A stretch of DNA of 64,000 nt from Thalassoroseus pseudoceratinae (GTDB lineage: Bacteria > Planctomycetota > Planctomycetia > Planctomycetales > Planctomycetaceae): NCBI RefSeq assembly GCF_011634775.1, contig NZ_JAALXT010000003.1:1-64000 (forward strand), written 5' to 3'. Shown here piece after piece: positions 9,001 through 18,300 of this stretch (positions are counted from its first letter, which is position 1; the number at the start of each line of letters is the position of its first letter). The notes under the pieces were generated by a model. The model did not search any database. It was given only the letters and a program-made list of their open reading frames with translations, and was not told the origin of the DNA. The translations under genes and the position numbers were made by a program.

Positions 9001-10874
9001 GCGGTCTTTTGAAACTCGTCGGCAACTTGCTCGAACAACGGATGGTCAGCGAGTTCTTCGCCGAGTTGTTCGAGCCGATCTGCTAATGCCGCTTCCCGTT
9101 CGGCTGTCGGTCCAATTTCACTGTCGGATTCAAATTCGCGGTCTTCCTTCCGATTACTCACGGCCTCATCGTGGAGGGATTCGACTTCCTGACGAGTGTC
9201 TGCCAAGTCTTTGCGAATGTCGTCGAAGGTTTTCCGCCAGTTTTGTTGGCGATGGGCAACTTTCGCGGCATCCACGCTGGGGGCGTCCGTGCGAAGCGTC
9301 AATCGACGGGACCGAGACCACGTTTCCTGCGGACCGGGAATCTTCCGGCCATCCGCCGCCCGCAAACTGTATGTGAGAACCTCACCGGGCTCTAGATTTA
9401 GTGTGGACAAATCGATTCGGAACGCGTGTTCGACCTGATCTTCAGACAGCGTCTCCGCCGGAACCGATTGGACTTCGTGCCGGTCGGCCGGCAGATCGAG
9501 ATGCAGTTCCAATGCCTCGATCGCAACATCGTCGCTTGCCGCTGCTGTGATCAGGAACACGTCGTCAGGTCGGACCCGATCGGAGACCGGTTCATCAATT
9601 ATCGTGAGTTGCGGCGGCAAATCCGGGATGACGGCGAGGTTCCGATACGTCTCGTCGAGATTGGTCAATCCGTTGGCATGGGCCAGTTCCAATGTGAACG
9701 TTCCGCCGTGTGTGGCAATCCATTCCGCCGTCGCGGTTCGACCATCATTAGTGAGCGTGAGCGGGATGGGTGTTGCATCCGGCAAGGGGGTTTCCGGATC
9801 GGCGTTGAATTCATGAACGCGAGTTTGTAGCCACACCCACCGGGCGGACTCGATTGGCAACGACGATTCCACCTTCACGATCATGCGGCTATGCTCGAAA
9901 ACTGGAATGTCACCGACGAGGCCATCAAACGTCTGGGCGGGCATTCCAGTGTAGCTGGGCGGAAACACTTCCAGCGTTGCCCCCGTGATCTCCGGACGCG
10001 GGTGGACTTCCACACGGTACTCCGGCGATGCTTGGCCGTCGTGATCGACGAACATCGTGAACGACCGATGGACACGGGATCGCGTGAGTATCCAAGAGTT
10101 GGTGGTCGCTTCGAACTCGAGCAACCGATCATCGGTGCCGCCACCGTCTTCTTGCCAGACCAGACGGATCGCTGGCGGGAGCTTGTTGTCACTCAATTCT
10201 AGATCGGAGTTCGCCCGAACACGCAGTGTTACGTCGTCACCTTTGGCGACCGCTCGATTGCCGTCCTCGATTTGAAACGTGAGTCGCGTTGGGTTTCGAT
10301 ATTCCCCCCACGGGAACAGCAGTCGCGACCAAAGCTGTCCATACGCGGTTGGTTGAATGAACCAAGGCAGAAACAGAACCGCAACGGCAGCGAGACCTGC
10401 GAGTATCGTACGTCGTGACCGGCGAGTGGAGATGACGTCGCCAAACTGAACCCGATCAATGGATTTCAATGTCTGACGTTCGAGAAGTCGCCGCATGAGG
10501 GCGGAACTTTCGTGGTCGAGTGTTGTCTCGGGGTCGTTCCACTCCGCCAGCGTCACCAATCGGCCTTTTAGTTCCGGATGAGCCGATTCCACAACAGCCG
10601 CCAACTCGGGTAAAGAACGTCGCTGAAACGCTGGTCGCACAACGCTTCGCCATCCGACAATCACGATGAATCCAGCGGAAAGTCCCAAGGCTCCTAAACG
10701 CATCGGCGTGGGAAGTCCCCAAAGCCAATCGGCGAGCAGAGCGATTCCGGCCAATGCACCGACCAACAGCAGAAGTCCTCCGAGACCCCGTAGCACGTCG
10801 GCCCGGCGAATTCGGCGGTCCAATGCATGAAATTGGTCTAATAGTTCCGCAGGAAATGTGGATTGGTTGGCCAT
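6093..10874 (-). CDS. Giant membrane-anchored coiled-coil protein (DUF4175-like organisation), 1593 aa
   Basis: The N-terminus holds two close membrane helices (about residues 28-78) and a third near 150-172. Residues about 190-540 form beta-rich, Ig-like extracytoplasmic segments with many PPQ/PPSYTG turns. From about 550 to 1000 there is long charged coiled coil (repeated QLAEQ/ELADRQ heptads). About 1000-1530 is low-complexity Q/N/S/A/E sequence. The last 44 residues (from W1550) form a compact WGQLPGNLR...YAKLIKWY tail. This layout matches DUF4175-like proteins found beside VWA genes in planctomycetes. The gene is well supported: GGAG lies 6 bases before the ATG and the frame is open throughout. 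Its stop overlaps the next start (ATGA). It appears paralogous to the gene at 28137-31937. Its function is unknown; an envelope-spanning scaffold is an inference. Confidence 0.8.
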   Translation of the reverse strand: MANQSTFPAELLDQFHALDRRIRRADVLRGLGGLLLLVGALAGIALLADWLWGLPTPMRLGALGLSAGFIVIVGWRSVVRPAFQRRSLPELAAVVESAHPELKGRLVTLAEWNDPETTLDHESSALMRRLLERQTLKSIDRVQFGDVISTRRSRRTILAGLAAVAVLFLPWFIQPTAYGQLWSRLLFPWGEYRNPTRLTFQIEDGNRAVAKGDDVTLRVRANSDLELSDNKLPPAIRLVWQEDGGGTDDRLLEFEATTNSWILTRSRVHRSFTMFVDHDGQASPEYRVEVHPRPEITGATLEVFPPSYTGMPAQTFDGLVGDIPVFEHSRMIVKVESSLPIESARWVWLQTRVHEFNADPETPLPDATPIPLTLTNDGRTATAEWIATHGGTFTLELAHANGLTNLDETYRNLAVIPDLPPQLTIIDEPVSDRVRPDDVFLITAAASDDVAIEALELHLDLPADRHEVQSVPAETLSEDQVEHAFRIDLSTLNLEPGEVLTYSLRAADGRKIPGPQETWSRSRRLTLRTDAPSVDAAKVAHRQQNWRKTFDDIRKDLADTRQEVESLHDEAVSNRKEDREFESDSEIGPTAEREAALADRLEQLGEELADHPLFEQVADEFQKTARENLEPAAAELTEAPGQEIDEKVATLDRNQQQLANAEQQLDAAAREFELASALERDLQEIPELAREAEKLADQSEKLADDQAAADQEEDTAKQQQLQDELADRQEELAADQAELENRLDDLLDRRPELLDAARRDELEQLQQLIKEAERLAKAEDQLAETLEEDAQKAAEAAEELAKRQAELAKAVEELAKQEAKSDANENQSINPQPAREAAEALERGDLAEAEQKNQQLAEQIERLLDAPGEDATENERNSSQPQTAAGLAQKQQELRQQTENLSKNEAATAEDREELKSAQEQLAKQVGELPNSPQENAAGDPQASPKRTAQDAMQQASEALDNDKLDDAQSLQKTAEKALQELAKQQPNSKTPQGPIDPETANKMQQLADEMRDLQEEIEQLRREQGATEEAEDRQAQETTQNQQADTNSATNENRPADSPMNQDAAADSSESSESQNSQEANQNPADNTEATADMPPQQSQNSETGSQPNSNNADEATSNETTNEQTNSEGPQNSEPESNSTAENAEPASQSNQQQASEPSVGQQLAEQQRQLAQQAAQLALDVARERGAESEAAQNSLEMARRAEQAARAMESGQPQQASQAAEQSASAADQTAEQLGQPNGNSPANTELQQQAEQLANAQREQQQSLQQAASSPASRRSARQAGQESLNQATRELSRQLAEAARNLNSQPLNLEEQGLQAVQQAQAADDAQGSMQQTSQSLGQGNDSQAAQSAREAAESLRQAAGQAASSADDSADSGSSPVPGELARQLAEAKRQLAEAQQQMAQRNQSQNGQQTGEPSNSESQPQQNAPGQNSESADSEGSKTDPDGSPNPMSSQASSSSSKPSNQPGQQSGNSPSQSSQSLKQAAEALQQAARSMQPSQPSSQQASSEPGQSSQSLEGGDGSGTQADTDIHSIEQELKRRARREWGQLPGNLRTEILQGSQRKPNGDYAKLIKWYSEEIQKAQENKTP

Positions 10875-11068
10875 ACGGAACTCCGCGGCGAAGTGAGGAG
10901 ACGCAAACGAACGGGAAATGCAAGGAATTCACCGTCCTTCATTGTACTGTCAGCCACTCCCAACGCTAGAGCCACGTGTTATTCATCAGGGATCGCGTAC
11001 CTTCGCTGGTCAGATCGTCAGCATTTGATTAGGATTCCTGCTTGATCGAATTTTCCGATTCGAGATCA

Positions 11069-11106
11069 CTCACGTCGTGGTATCGAGAGCCACGAACGTG
11101 AGTTTT
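11069..11106 (+). promoter_or_regulatory. Hairpin with T-tail in the leader of ugd
   Basis: CTCACGTCGTGG (11069-11080) pairs with CCACGAACGTGAG (11090-11102) with one bulged base, and TTTT follows. It ends 56 bases before the GTG start of ugd and lies in the 288-base divergent region between ugd and the giant coiled-coil gene. No plus-strand gene precedes it in this region, so it cannot terminate an upstream neighbour. It may be a leader hairpin or attenuator, or a chance structure. I see nothing else definite in 10875-11068. Confidence 0.4.
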
Positions 11107-11162
11107 CAATTTGGGCCAAACGCATTCAAAGGGACTCGTCCCGACTGGCAAGGAGATACAAC

Positions 11163-12476
11163 GTGAAAATTGTCATGATTGGCACCGGCTATGTCGGTTT
11201 GGTCACGGGGACGTGTCTGGCGGAAAGCGGAAACGACGTGACCTGCGTGGATATCGACGAGAAGAAGGTTGCCGGTCTGAAGCGGAACGAAATTCCGATT
11301 TACGAACCCGGCCTAACGGAACTCGTCACTCGGAACGCAGCCGCCGGACGATTACATTTCACGACCGACTACGAAGAAGCTGTGCCGACTGCGGATTGCG
11401 TTTTTATTGCTGTCGGTACACCTCAGGGTGACGATGGTTCCGCGAACCTGAACGGCATTTGGAAAGTGACGGAGACGTTGGCTCCGCATTTGAACGATCA
11501 CGTCATCGTCATTGTGAAAAGCACCGTGCCGGTCGGGACGAATCGCGAAGTCTCTCGACGACTACAAGAGCTGACTGGTCGCAAGGTCGATGTGGCATCG
11601 AATCCGGAGTTCCTCAAAGAAGGAGCCGCGATCGACGATTTTACGAAACCCGATCGCGTGGTCGTCGGGGTGGAACGGCCCGAAGTCGGTGAAACTCTGC
11701 ACGAGCTGTACAAGCCATTCCTGCGGACCGATCGTCCGTTCTTGGCCATGGGACTCGAAAGTGCCGAGATGACGAAATACGTTGCCAATTGCATGTTGGC
11801 GACGAAAATTAGCTTCATCAACGAAATGGCGAATCTTTGTGAGTTGGTCGGTGCGGATGTCAACGATGTCCGTCGCGGTATCGGCCATGACCAACGGATT
11901 GGGTTTTCGTTCCTGTTTCCTGGCGTTGGTTATGGTGGATCGTGCTTCCCGAAAGACGTGCGAGCATTAATTCGCGTCGCGGAAGATAACAAGCTCGATG
12001 CCCAAATCCTGAAAACCGTCGATGCGGTCAACAACAATCAAAAAGAAGTCCTGCATCGCAAGCTCAAGAACTACTTCAACGGCGATCTGAAGGGAAAAAC
12101 GATCGCGGTGTGGGGGTTGTCGTTCAAACCACGCACCGACGATATTCGGGAAGCTCCATCGTTGGTGTTGCTCGAGCGATTGCTCGAAGACGGGGCGATT
12201 CCCCAGGTGCACGATCCCGTTGCCCAAGAGAACGTCAAGGCGATTTACGGAGATCGGGTGAAGTACTTTCCGCATCACTACGACACACTCGACGGGGCCG
12301 ATGCATTGGCCATCGTTACGGAGTGGAATGGCTTCCGCAATCCCGATTTCGATTTCATGAAGCATAAACTCAAGAATCCCGTCATCATCGACGGGCGGAA
12401 CCTATACGACCCCATCAAGATGGCCGAACGTGGTTTCTTCTACTCGGGAATTGGATTAGAAGCGCCGAAGAACTAG
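11163..12476 (+). CDS. ugd: UDP-glucose 6-dehydrogenase
   Basis: A 437-residue cytoplasmic enzyme oxidising UDP-glucose to UDP-glucuronate with NAD+, which feeds acidic polysaccharide and lipid glycan synthesis. It has the N-terminal Rossmann motif [19 protein letters not shown], the substrate region [12 protein letters not shown], and the catalytic cysteine Cys261 in [14 protein letters not shown]. The C-terminal UDP-binding domain contains [16 protein letters not shown]. The length is normal for the UDP-glucose/GDP-mannose dehydrogenase family. The start is GTG at 11163, with AAGGAG (11150-11155) 7 bases upstream. guaA follows 98 bases later on the same strand. The bulged hairpin at 11069-11106 lies in its leader. 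Confidence 0.95.
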   Translation: MKIVMIGTGYVGLVTGTCLAESGNDVTCVDIDEKKVAGLKRNEIPIYEPGLTELVTRNAAAGRLHFTTDYEEAVPTADCVFIAVGTPQGDDGSANLNGIWKVTETLAPHLNDHVIVIVKSTVPVGTNREVSRRLQELTGRKVDVASNPEFLKEGAAIDDFTKPDRVVVGVERPEVGETLHELYKPFLRTDRPFLAMGLESAEMTKYVANCMLATKISFINEMANLCELVGADVNDVRRGIGHDQRIGFSFLFPGVGYGGSCFPKDVRALIRVAEDNKLDAQILKTVDAVNNNQKEVLHRKLKNYFNGDLKGKTIAVWGLSFKPRTDDIREAPSLVLLERLLEDGAIPQVHDPVAQENVKAIYGDRVKYFPHHYDTLDGADALAIVTEWNGFRNPDFDFMKHKLKNPVIIDGRNLYDPIKMAERGFFYSGIGLEAPKN

Positions 12477-12574
12477 AGACAATTGAATACCGGAAGGTCC
12501 ACTGAGCGGACTGGCCCGGTTGCATTGGTCCGTGCAGACGGCCCCTCCAGGATTTAGCAGGAAGATTTCGATCG

Positions 12575-14164
12575 ATGTCCGACATTGCTCCAGCGGGTTC
12601 ATCGCCCGGATTGGTCAATACCCAAGACGAAGAACTCATTCTCGTCATGGATTTTGGTTCGCAGACCGCCCAATTGATTACTCGCCGAGTGCGAGAACAG
12701 AACGTGTTCTGCCAGCTTGTCCGGCATGATCTTCCCGCGTCACGAATCCGGGAATTGAACCCGAAGGGGCTGATTCTCTCCGGAGGGCCAGCGAGCGTGT
12801 ATGGTGACGGTGCTCCACAGCCCGATCCGGAAATCTTCAAACTTGGCATTCCGATCCTCGGGATTTGTTACGGCATGCAGTTGGTTTGTCGTTCGCAAGG
12901 CAGTGCGATTACGCCAGGCGAATCGCGGGAGTTCGGCCGGACGACACTGCGAAGTCACGATTTGGATGCCCTGTTTCAAGGGATCCCCGTGGAGTCCACG
13001 GTGTGGATGAGTCACGGCGACCAAGTCAATAACCTTAGCGAATACTTCGTCTCGCTCGCGGAAACGGAAACCTGCCCCCACGCGGCAGTCCGACAAAAAG
13101 ACGCCGCAATCTACGGGTTGCAATTCCATCCGGAAGTGACGCACACCGAATTTGGTGGTCGGTTGCTGGCGAATTTCGTGACGCAAGTTTGCGGTTGTCA
13201 CGGCACATGGCGAATCAGTTCGTTGATCGAACGGGAATCGCAGATCATCCGCGAACGCGTCGGTTCCGATCGTGTCATTTGCGGTCTTTCGGGCGGAGTC
13301 GATTCATCCGTCACCGCCGCCCTGCTTTACCAAGCGATTGGTGATCAACTCTCGTGTATTTTCGTTGATAACGGGTTGCTTCGGAAAGACGAACGGGAAG
13401 AAGTCCGCCGTGAATTCGGTGACCACTTCAAAACCGATTTGCACATCGTCGATGCGGAAAAGCAATTCCTCGACGCACTTGCTGGTGTGACTGATCCTCA
13501 GAAGAAACGCAAAATTATCGGCAAGGTTTTCATCGATGTCTTTCGAGCAGAAGCCAAGTCGATTCAGGACGCCCATTTCTTAGCGCAAGGGACGTTGTAT
13601 CCCGACGTGATCGAAAGCGGCGCCAACGTGGATGGCCCGGCGGCAACGATTAAATCGCACCACAATGTCGGCGGGTTGCCGGAAGAACTTGGTTTTGAGC
13701 TGATCGAACCACTCCGCGACTTGTTCAAAGACGAAGTCCGTCGCATGGGGGTGGAATTGGGATTGCCGGACAAACTTGTTTGGCGGCATCCGTTCCCCGG
13801 ACCGGGTTTGGCCGTCCGGTGTCTCGGTGAAATCACGGCAGAGCGGTTGGAAACTCTCCGCGAAGCTGACGCAATCGTGATCGAGGAACTCCGCAAAGCG
13901 AATCTCTATCGAACGGTTCAACAGGCCTTCGCGGTGTTGCTGCCGATTCAATCCGTTGGCGTGATGGGCGACGCTCGCACTTACGAAGACACGATCGCCA
14001 TTCGGGCGGTGCAAACTGATGACTTTATGACCGCGGACTGGTATCCACTGCCGCACGAAGTTCTTGGTCGGATGTCGACCCGCATCATCAATTCAATTCG
14101 CGGTGTGAACCGTGTGGTCTACGACGTGAGCTCGAAACCACCGTCAACGATTGAATGGGAGTAG
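12575..14164 (+). CDS. guaA: GMP synthase (glutamine-hydrolysing)
   Basis: A 529-residue enzyme converting XMP to GMP with ATP and glutamine in purine synthesis. The N-terminal class I amidotransferase domain shows [17 protein letters not shown], the nucleophile Cys98 in [11 protein letters not shown], and the His/Glu of [11 protein letters not shown]. The ATP pyrophosphatase domain carries the PP-loop [16 protein letters not shown]. The dimerisation/XMP domain ends with [11 protein letters not shown], the conserved GuaA terminus. A short extension (about 19 residues) precedes the conserved start. AGGAAG lies about 10 bases before the ATG. It is downstream of ugd, perhaps co-transcribed, but with no obvious metabolic link. 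Confidence 0.97.
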   Translation: MSDIAPAGSSPGLVNTQDEELILVMDFGSQTAQLITRRVREQNVFCQLVRHDLPASRIRELNPKGLILSGGPASVYGDGAPQPDPEIFKLGIPILGICYGMQLVCRSQGSAITPGESREFGRTTLRSHDLDALFQGIPVESTVWMSHGDQVNNLSEYFVSLAETETCPHAAVRQKDAAIYGLQFHPEVTHTEFGGRLLANFVTQVCGCHGTWRISSLIERESQIIRERVGSDRVICGLSGGVDSSVTAALLYQAIGDQLSCIFVDNGLLRKDEREEVRREFGDHFKTDLHIVDAEKQFLDALAGVTDPQKKRKIIGKVFIDVFRAEAKSIQDAHFLAQGTLYPDVIESGANVDGPAATIKSHHNVGGLPEELGFELIEPLRDLFKDEVRRMGVELGLPDKLVWRHPFPGPGLAVRCLGEITAERLETLREADAIVIEELRKANLYRTVQQAFAVLLPIQSVGVMGDARTYEDTIAIRAVQTDDFMTADWYPLPHEVLGRMSTRIINSIRGVNRVVYDVSSKPPSTIEWE

Positions 14165-14328
14165 TCTCTCGTTTTTCGGTCAAATTGTTGTCCGACGAAG
14201 AACCGATGAATTCCGATCGCCGTTCAATGGACAAACCGTACTCATCAGTTTAGTGTGGCGAACACAAATCTACGCATCCCGATCTCAAGGGATGCACGAT
14301 CATTGAACATCATCATTCGGATCTCGCT

Positions 14329-15228
14329 ATGGTTGCCGCTACCGCTCCGGCGTCGATGGAACCGACTTGGGTCGCTGCAGACAAGGATTACCAACTCGCA
14401 TTGATCGACGGCAAACTCGTCTGTCGCAACCCGAAGGGGAAGCAGTTGGCGTCGGTCCCCAAGTGGCTCAAAGACAGCGAACTTGCTCAGCAACTCGCAA
14501 CATTGAGCGACTGGCTTGAACGGCATGAGTCGGAATGCCGCGAGTCCGTGGAACTCTGGATGATGCGGTCGCTGCCGGTGCCGCGTGAAATCCTCGCCGC
14601 CGTTTGGGCCGATCCCACGTGGCGGAATCTCTTGGAAAACCTGGTGGTCTGTCGCGTCGACACGCACGAGTTGAATCAAGATGAGTCCGGATTCCTAAAG
14701 GACATCGACAAGAAAAAAGGCGTCGGTGTGATTGATCTCGACGGCGAATCGCAATGGATTACGACCCCGACCGTCGCGATTCCTCATCCGATTCTGCTCG
14801 CGGATTTGACAGATTTCCGTGAGTTGGTTGTCGAACTGAATTTCGAACAACCCCTCGATCAACTCTTCCGCGAAACATGGCAGCCCACCGAGGATCAGCA
14901 GTCCCAAACGAGAATTGAACAGTTCCAGAACGGCAAGTTCGAGCAGCTCAATCATGCATTGGGGTTGTGCCGTCGGTTGGGGTACCGCGTGCGGGGTGGC
15001 AGCGCGACTTGTGCGGTGTGGGAACAAGGGCAACTCACCGAAGCCCGTTACTGGATCGGCGGCGAATACCCCGAAGCGGAGACTTGGACGGGAGATCTCA
15101 TCTTCACCGACGAACGCGAACGCAGCATGCCCATCAAAGATGTTGGCCCCGTCGTCTTCAGCGAAGGCATGAGAATGGCCGCCGCGATCTACGCCAAACG
15201 TGTCATCGACGAAGACGACAACGAATAG
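14329..15228 (+). CDS. DUF4132 domain protein (MolR/YehI-type C-terminal domain)
   Basis: A 299-residue soluble protein. The central part (VAIPHPILLADLTDFRELV, then the EQPLDQLFRETWQP motif) and the C-terminal ARYWIGGEYPEAETWTGDLIF region match the DUF4132 domain as I remember it from E. coli MolR/YehI-type proteins. There it is usually part of a much longer chain, so here the domain is nearly alone. It has no signal peptide or transmembrane helix. The following 1616-aa gene starts 119 bases later on the same strand, and the two probably form one unit. DUF4132 genes are often found near MoxR-type AAA ATPases and VWA proteins, none of which occur next to this pair. The function is unknown; the domain call rests on motif memory. 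Confidence 0.65.
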   Translation: MVAATAPASMEPTWVAADKDYQLALIDGKLVCRNPKGKQLASVPKWLKDSELAQQLATLSDWLERHESECRESVELWMMRSLPVPREILAAVWADPTWRNLLENLVVCRVDTHELNQDESGFLKDIDKKKGVGVIDLDGESQWITTPTVAIPHPILLADLTDFRELVVELNFEQPLDQLFRETWQPTEDQQSQTRIEQFQNGKFEQLNHALGLCRRLGYRVRGGSATCAVWEQGQLTEARYWIGGEYPEAETWTGDLIFTDERERSMPIKDVGPVVFSEGMRMAAAIYAKRVIDEDDNE

Positions 15229-15347
15229 CGAACAATCCATTCTAGGATTAGAGAAAATTCAAATGGGTTCGCTCGAACCTAGAACGATTGATGAAATAGC
15301 AGAAACCGTTCACGGATCACCAAGCGTTTTTCATTGGAATACCCGCA

Positions 15348-18300
15348 ATGACCGATACGACTGCGCTTCTGGAAGCCGGGGCTTTGTTGCCCAAGAAAAC
15401 GCGTATTAGCAAAAAAGAACAGGTGGATGCGATCAGTGCACGTGCCTACCAGCATCCGGCGATGGGTGAGCGGGTGGTGGTGCGATTAACGCCAGATTCG
15501 CTTTCACAGGGTGATGACCTCGAGATGGAGTTTCTAGGGTTTGACACTCCCAAGGTCGATGGCCCCTTGGCTCATAAGCGTCGGCAAGCACTCGGGTTTC
15601 CCGGTTGGGCGTTGATTCACGATCCGGATCACGCGCGGTATGCGTTGGAACTCGTCAAGGAGTTCAAAAAGGCGGCTCGAAAAGCTAAGTCCAAACCTGG
15701 TCATGCTTACGATGCCTATGTGGAGATCGCCAAACGATTGGGCAAAAGTGTGGCCCATTTTCTGCCATCCTTCTGGGAGCAAGCCGGGCGTGAATTCATC
15801 GAGCTGGGCAACAATACGTATGCCTCACGCTGCTTCGGCAAAGCTCGGGAGGCGGAGCGGGTCCATGCTTTGGATGTCGATGAAGATCTCCGCAAAAACG
15901 CATTTCTGGAGTTCGCTCTCGCCGGTTGTCTGTCGAACAAGGCCATCACGGAGTACGGCAAGGAACTTCAGAAATCGCATTCTCCGCGTGAAGCGTGGAA
16001 CATCTTCCGCGAACTTTGCGTACGCCGCACACTCGGCGGAATGCCGCCTTGGACGTCGATGGCGACCGACATCAAACAACTTGTTACCAGTGCAGATTTG
16101 GATGTGGAGGATGAATCGGAACGGTTCCTCATCGAAATCCTTGACTCGCCTGCGATTTCTCGCGCTCCGATGGGCTTTTGGAAAGGGTATTCCGCAATTA
16201 TCACCGATCTCGTCAAGAAAAACGATGAGGTCGCGGGGCAACTGTTGAATCTGGTGCCGGAAACGAACAGTTGGGGGGAACCCGAGCAACTTTGGACTTG
16301 GTTGGAATTGCTGGAAAGTTGGGGAATCCTGCAGAATGCGTGGGAAGCTCAAGCGACCGACAACAACGGCCCCGATGGCGGCACAGCGGCCTGGTTGACT
16401 CGCTTCACAACGGCCACGGAACGGCCAACACAGCGAGTCTTCGACCTCTTGGATTCAGCCAGTAAGCGATTGAAGAAAGACAAGACTCCGGTGAAGTTGG
16501 AGGTGCAACGATGGGGCGATCCGTCGATTTGCGTCGACTTACTCGACTTCGCATTGGAACGAAAGATTCCAGTCGCCGATCCGTCGGAGGACTGTTATTT
16601 CAACCTCACAGACTGGGCATCGGCAGCGGATGAAGCCGAAGATCGTCCCCGTGACCCGGTCTTCGTGCATCGTGATCAACGTTTTGGGAAGCTGCTGGAA
16701 AAAGCCGTCCCCAACGCGGCCGGTCAACCGGGCTTTGAAGCCGCCGCCCGCGGCAAAGAGGCTTTGAAAGCAGCTCGAAAAGCATGGCTGATGGGGCTCA
16801 TCGGGTCGGTGGGTACGAAGGCACTACCCGATGCACAAAATGCGTTGAACCAGCTGGAAAATCAAACCACACGGGAGACGTTTCGCGAATTCCCCGAGTG
16901 TTACGCGACGCTCAAAGATGCCAGTGTTCAACCGGCACTCGTGCGAAATTTGCAAGGCGGGTTAATCGACGAATACGGTTGGCCAATCTTGGAGGAAGTC
17001 GCCGATCGTCTCAACCCGGATGGAAAACAAACCGTGCAATGTTTCGGAGCGTTTCCGCACCTTGTGGTCACGGACGGCCAAACGGCGATCGTGGTGAACG
17101 CGACGGAAATCGTCTTTGAACATGAACTCCGGCTTCCGAAGAAAGCGGAACTATCCGACCTGCGTTACTACGACGGACAGCTCTGTGTGTTCTACGAGAC
17201 ATCGCGATGGGAGTCGGCGTTCTATTGGTCAAACGCGCCGAAGAAAACGTTCAAAGAATGGCATCACGGAGGCGGTGTAAGTGGTGCAGTCGTGGACATG
17301 CCGGATGGCGGCACGTTCAATGGGCATCGGGTCGTTCATGCTGGCGACAACGAAAACATGCGGAACACCGATAACTTCTTCTTCGACGGCGAACACTACT
17401 GGATACTGGAGTGGCGTGTCGACGATCGGCAACTTCGCGAATATGACCCCGTCACCGAGACGAAAGGACGGTGGTCGATGCCATCGTTCTTGGAAGATTT
17501 TGTGACTTCCAACACGACGATCGAGCAAGATGCTTGCGCTTTGATGCGGTTGGAAAACGTGGATGACTCGCCGCTGGGGATTAAGGACAACATGTTCGGT
17601 TGGCGGGTTCGCTATCCCAAAGACGGTTCGGAAAAATCCTATGAGTGCGAAGGAATCGATGGGCGTTCGTGGCGGGGAACCCTCGGGTACGGTGCCGCGA
17701 CGGCCTTGCTGGATCAACCTGGGACCGATGCCCGTTTGCCCGTGTCCGGATACTGGCTGACCGATCAAGAACCGCACCTGTGGGACCCGAACGGGGAATA
17801 CCTGCTTGCCGATTTCGACACCGACGAACGGTACTACAATTTAGGGCAAGTCACCTCGTTGCCGATCGTGTGTTGGCATGCGATGAAACCACGCTCGGTC
17901 GCGTTTTCCAAGAAACTTCGGAAAACGAGCGCGACGCAAGCGAAGAAGCTGATCGCCGCCGCGTTGAAAGATATCGAAGCACACGACCCAGATGCAGAGA
18001 CGATCGAGTTACCGGAGACGACGGCAGCCATTCAGACCTGGATGAAAAAGCCGGAGCCGAGTCGTTTCATCAATGGTGTGGCCGGGGTGTGCTTGTTGGC
18101 TGGTCGATTGACGAATCGCTTGCAAACGCTCCTTGAAACCCGTGATCCCGAGGGAGAATCACCCGTAGAATCCGATCCCGTTGCGGAAGCGAATGTCGTC
18201 GAAGGCATACGGCAACTCGGCATGCAAGCGGGATGGGGGGAACAGGAACCGTTACTTCCGCACTTGTACGAAACGGCGGCATTCTTCCAGGGAGAACCTC

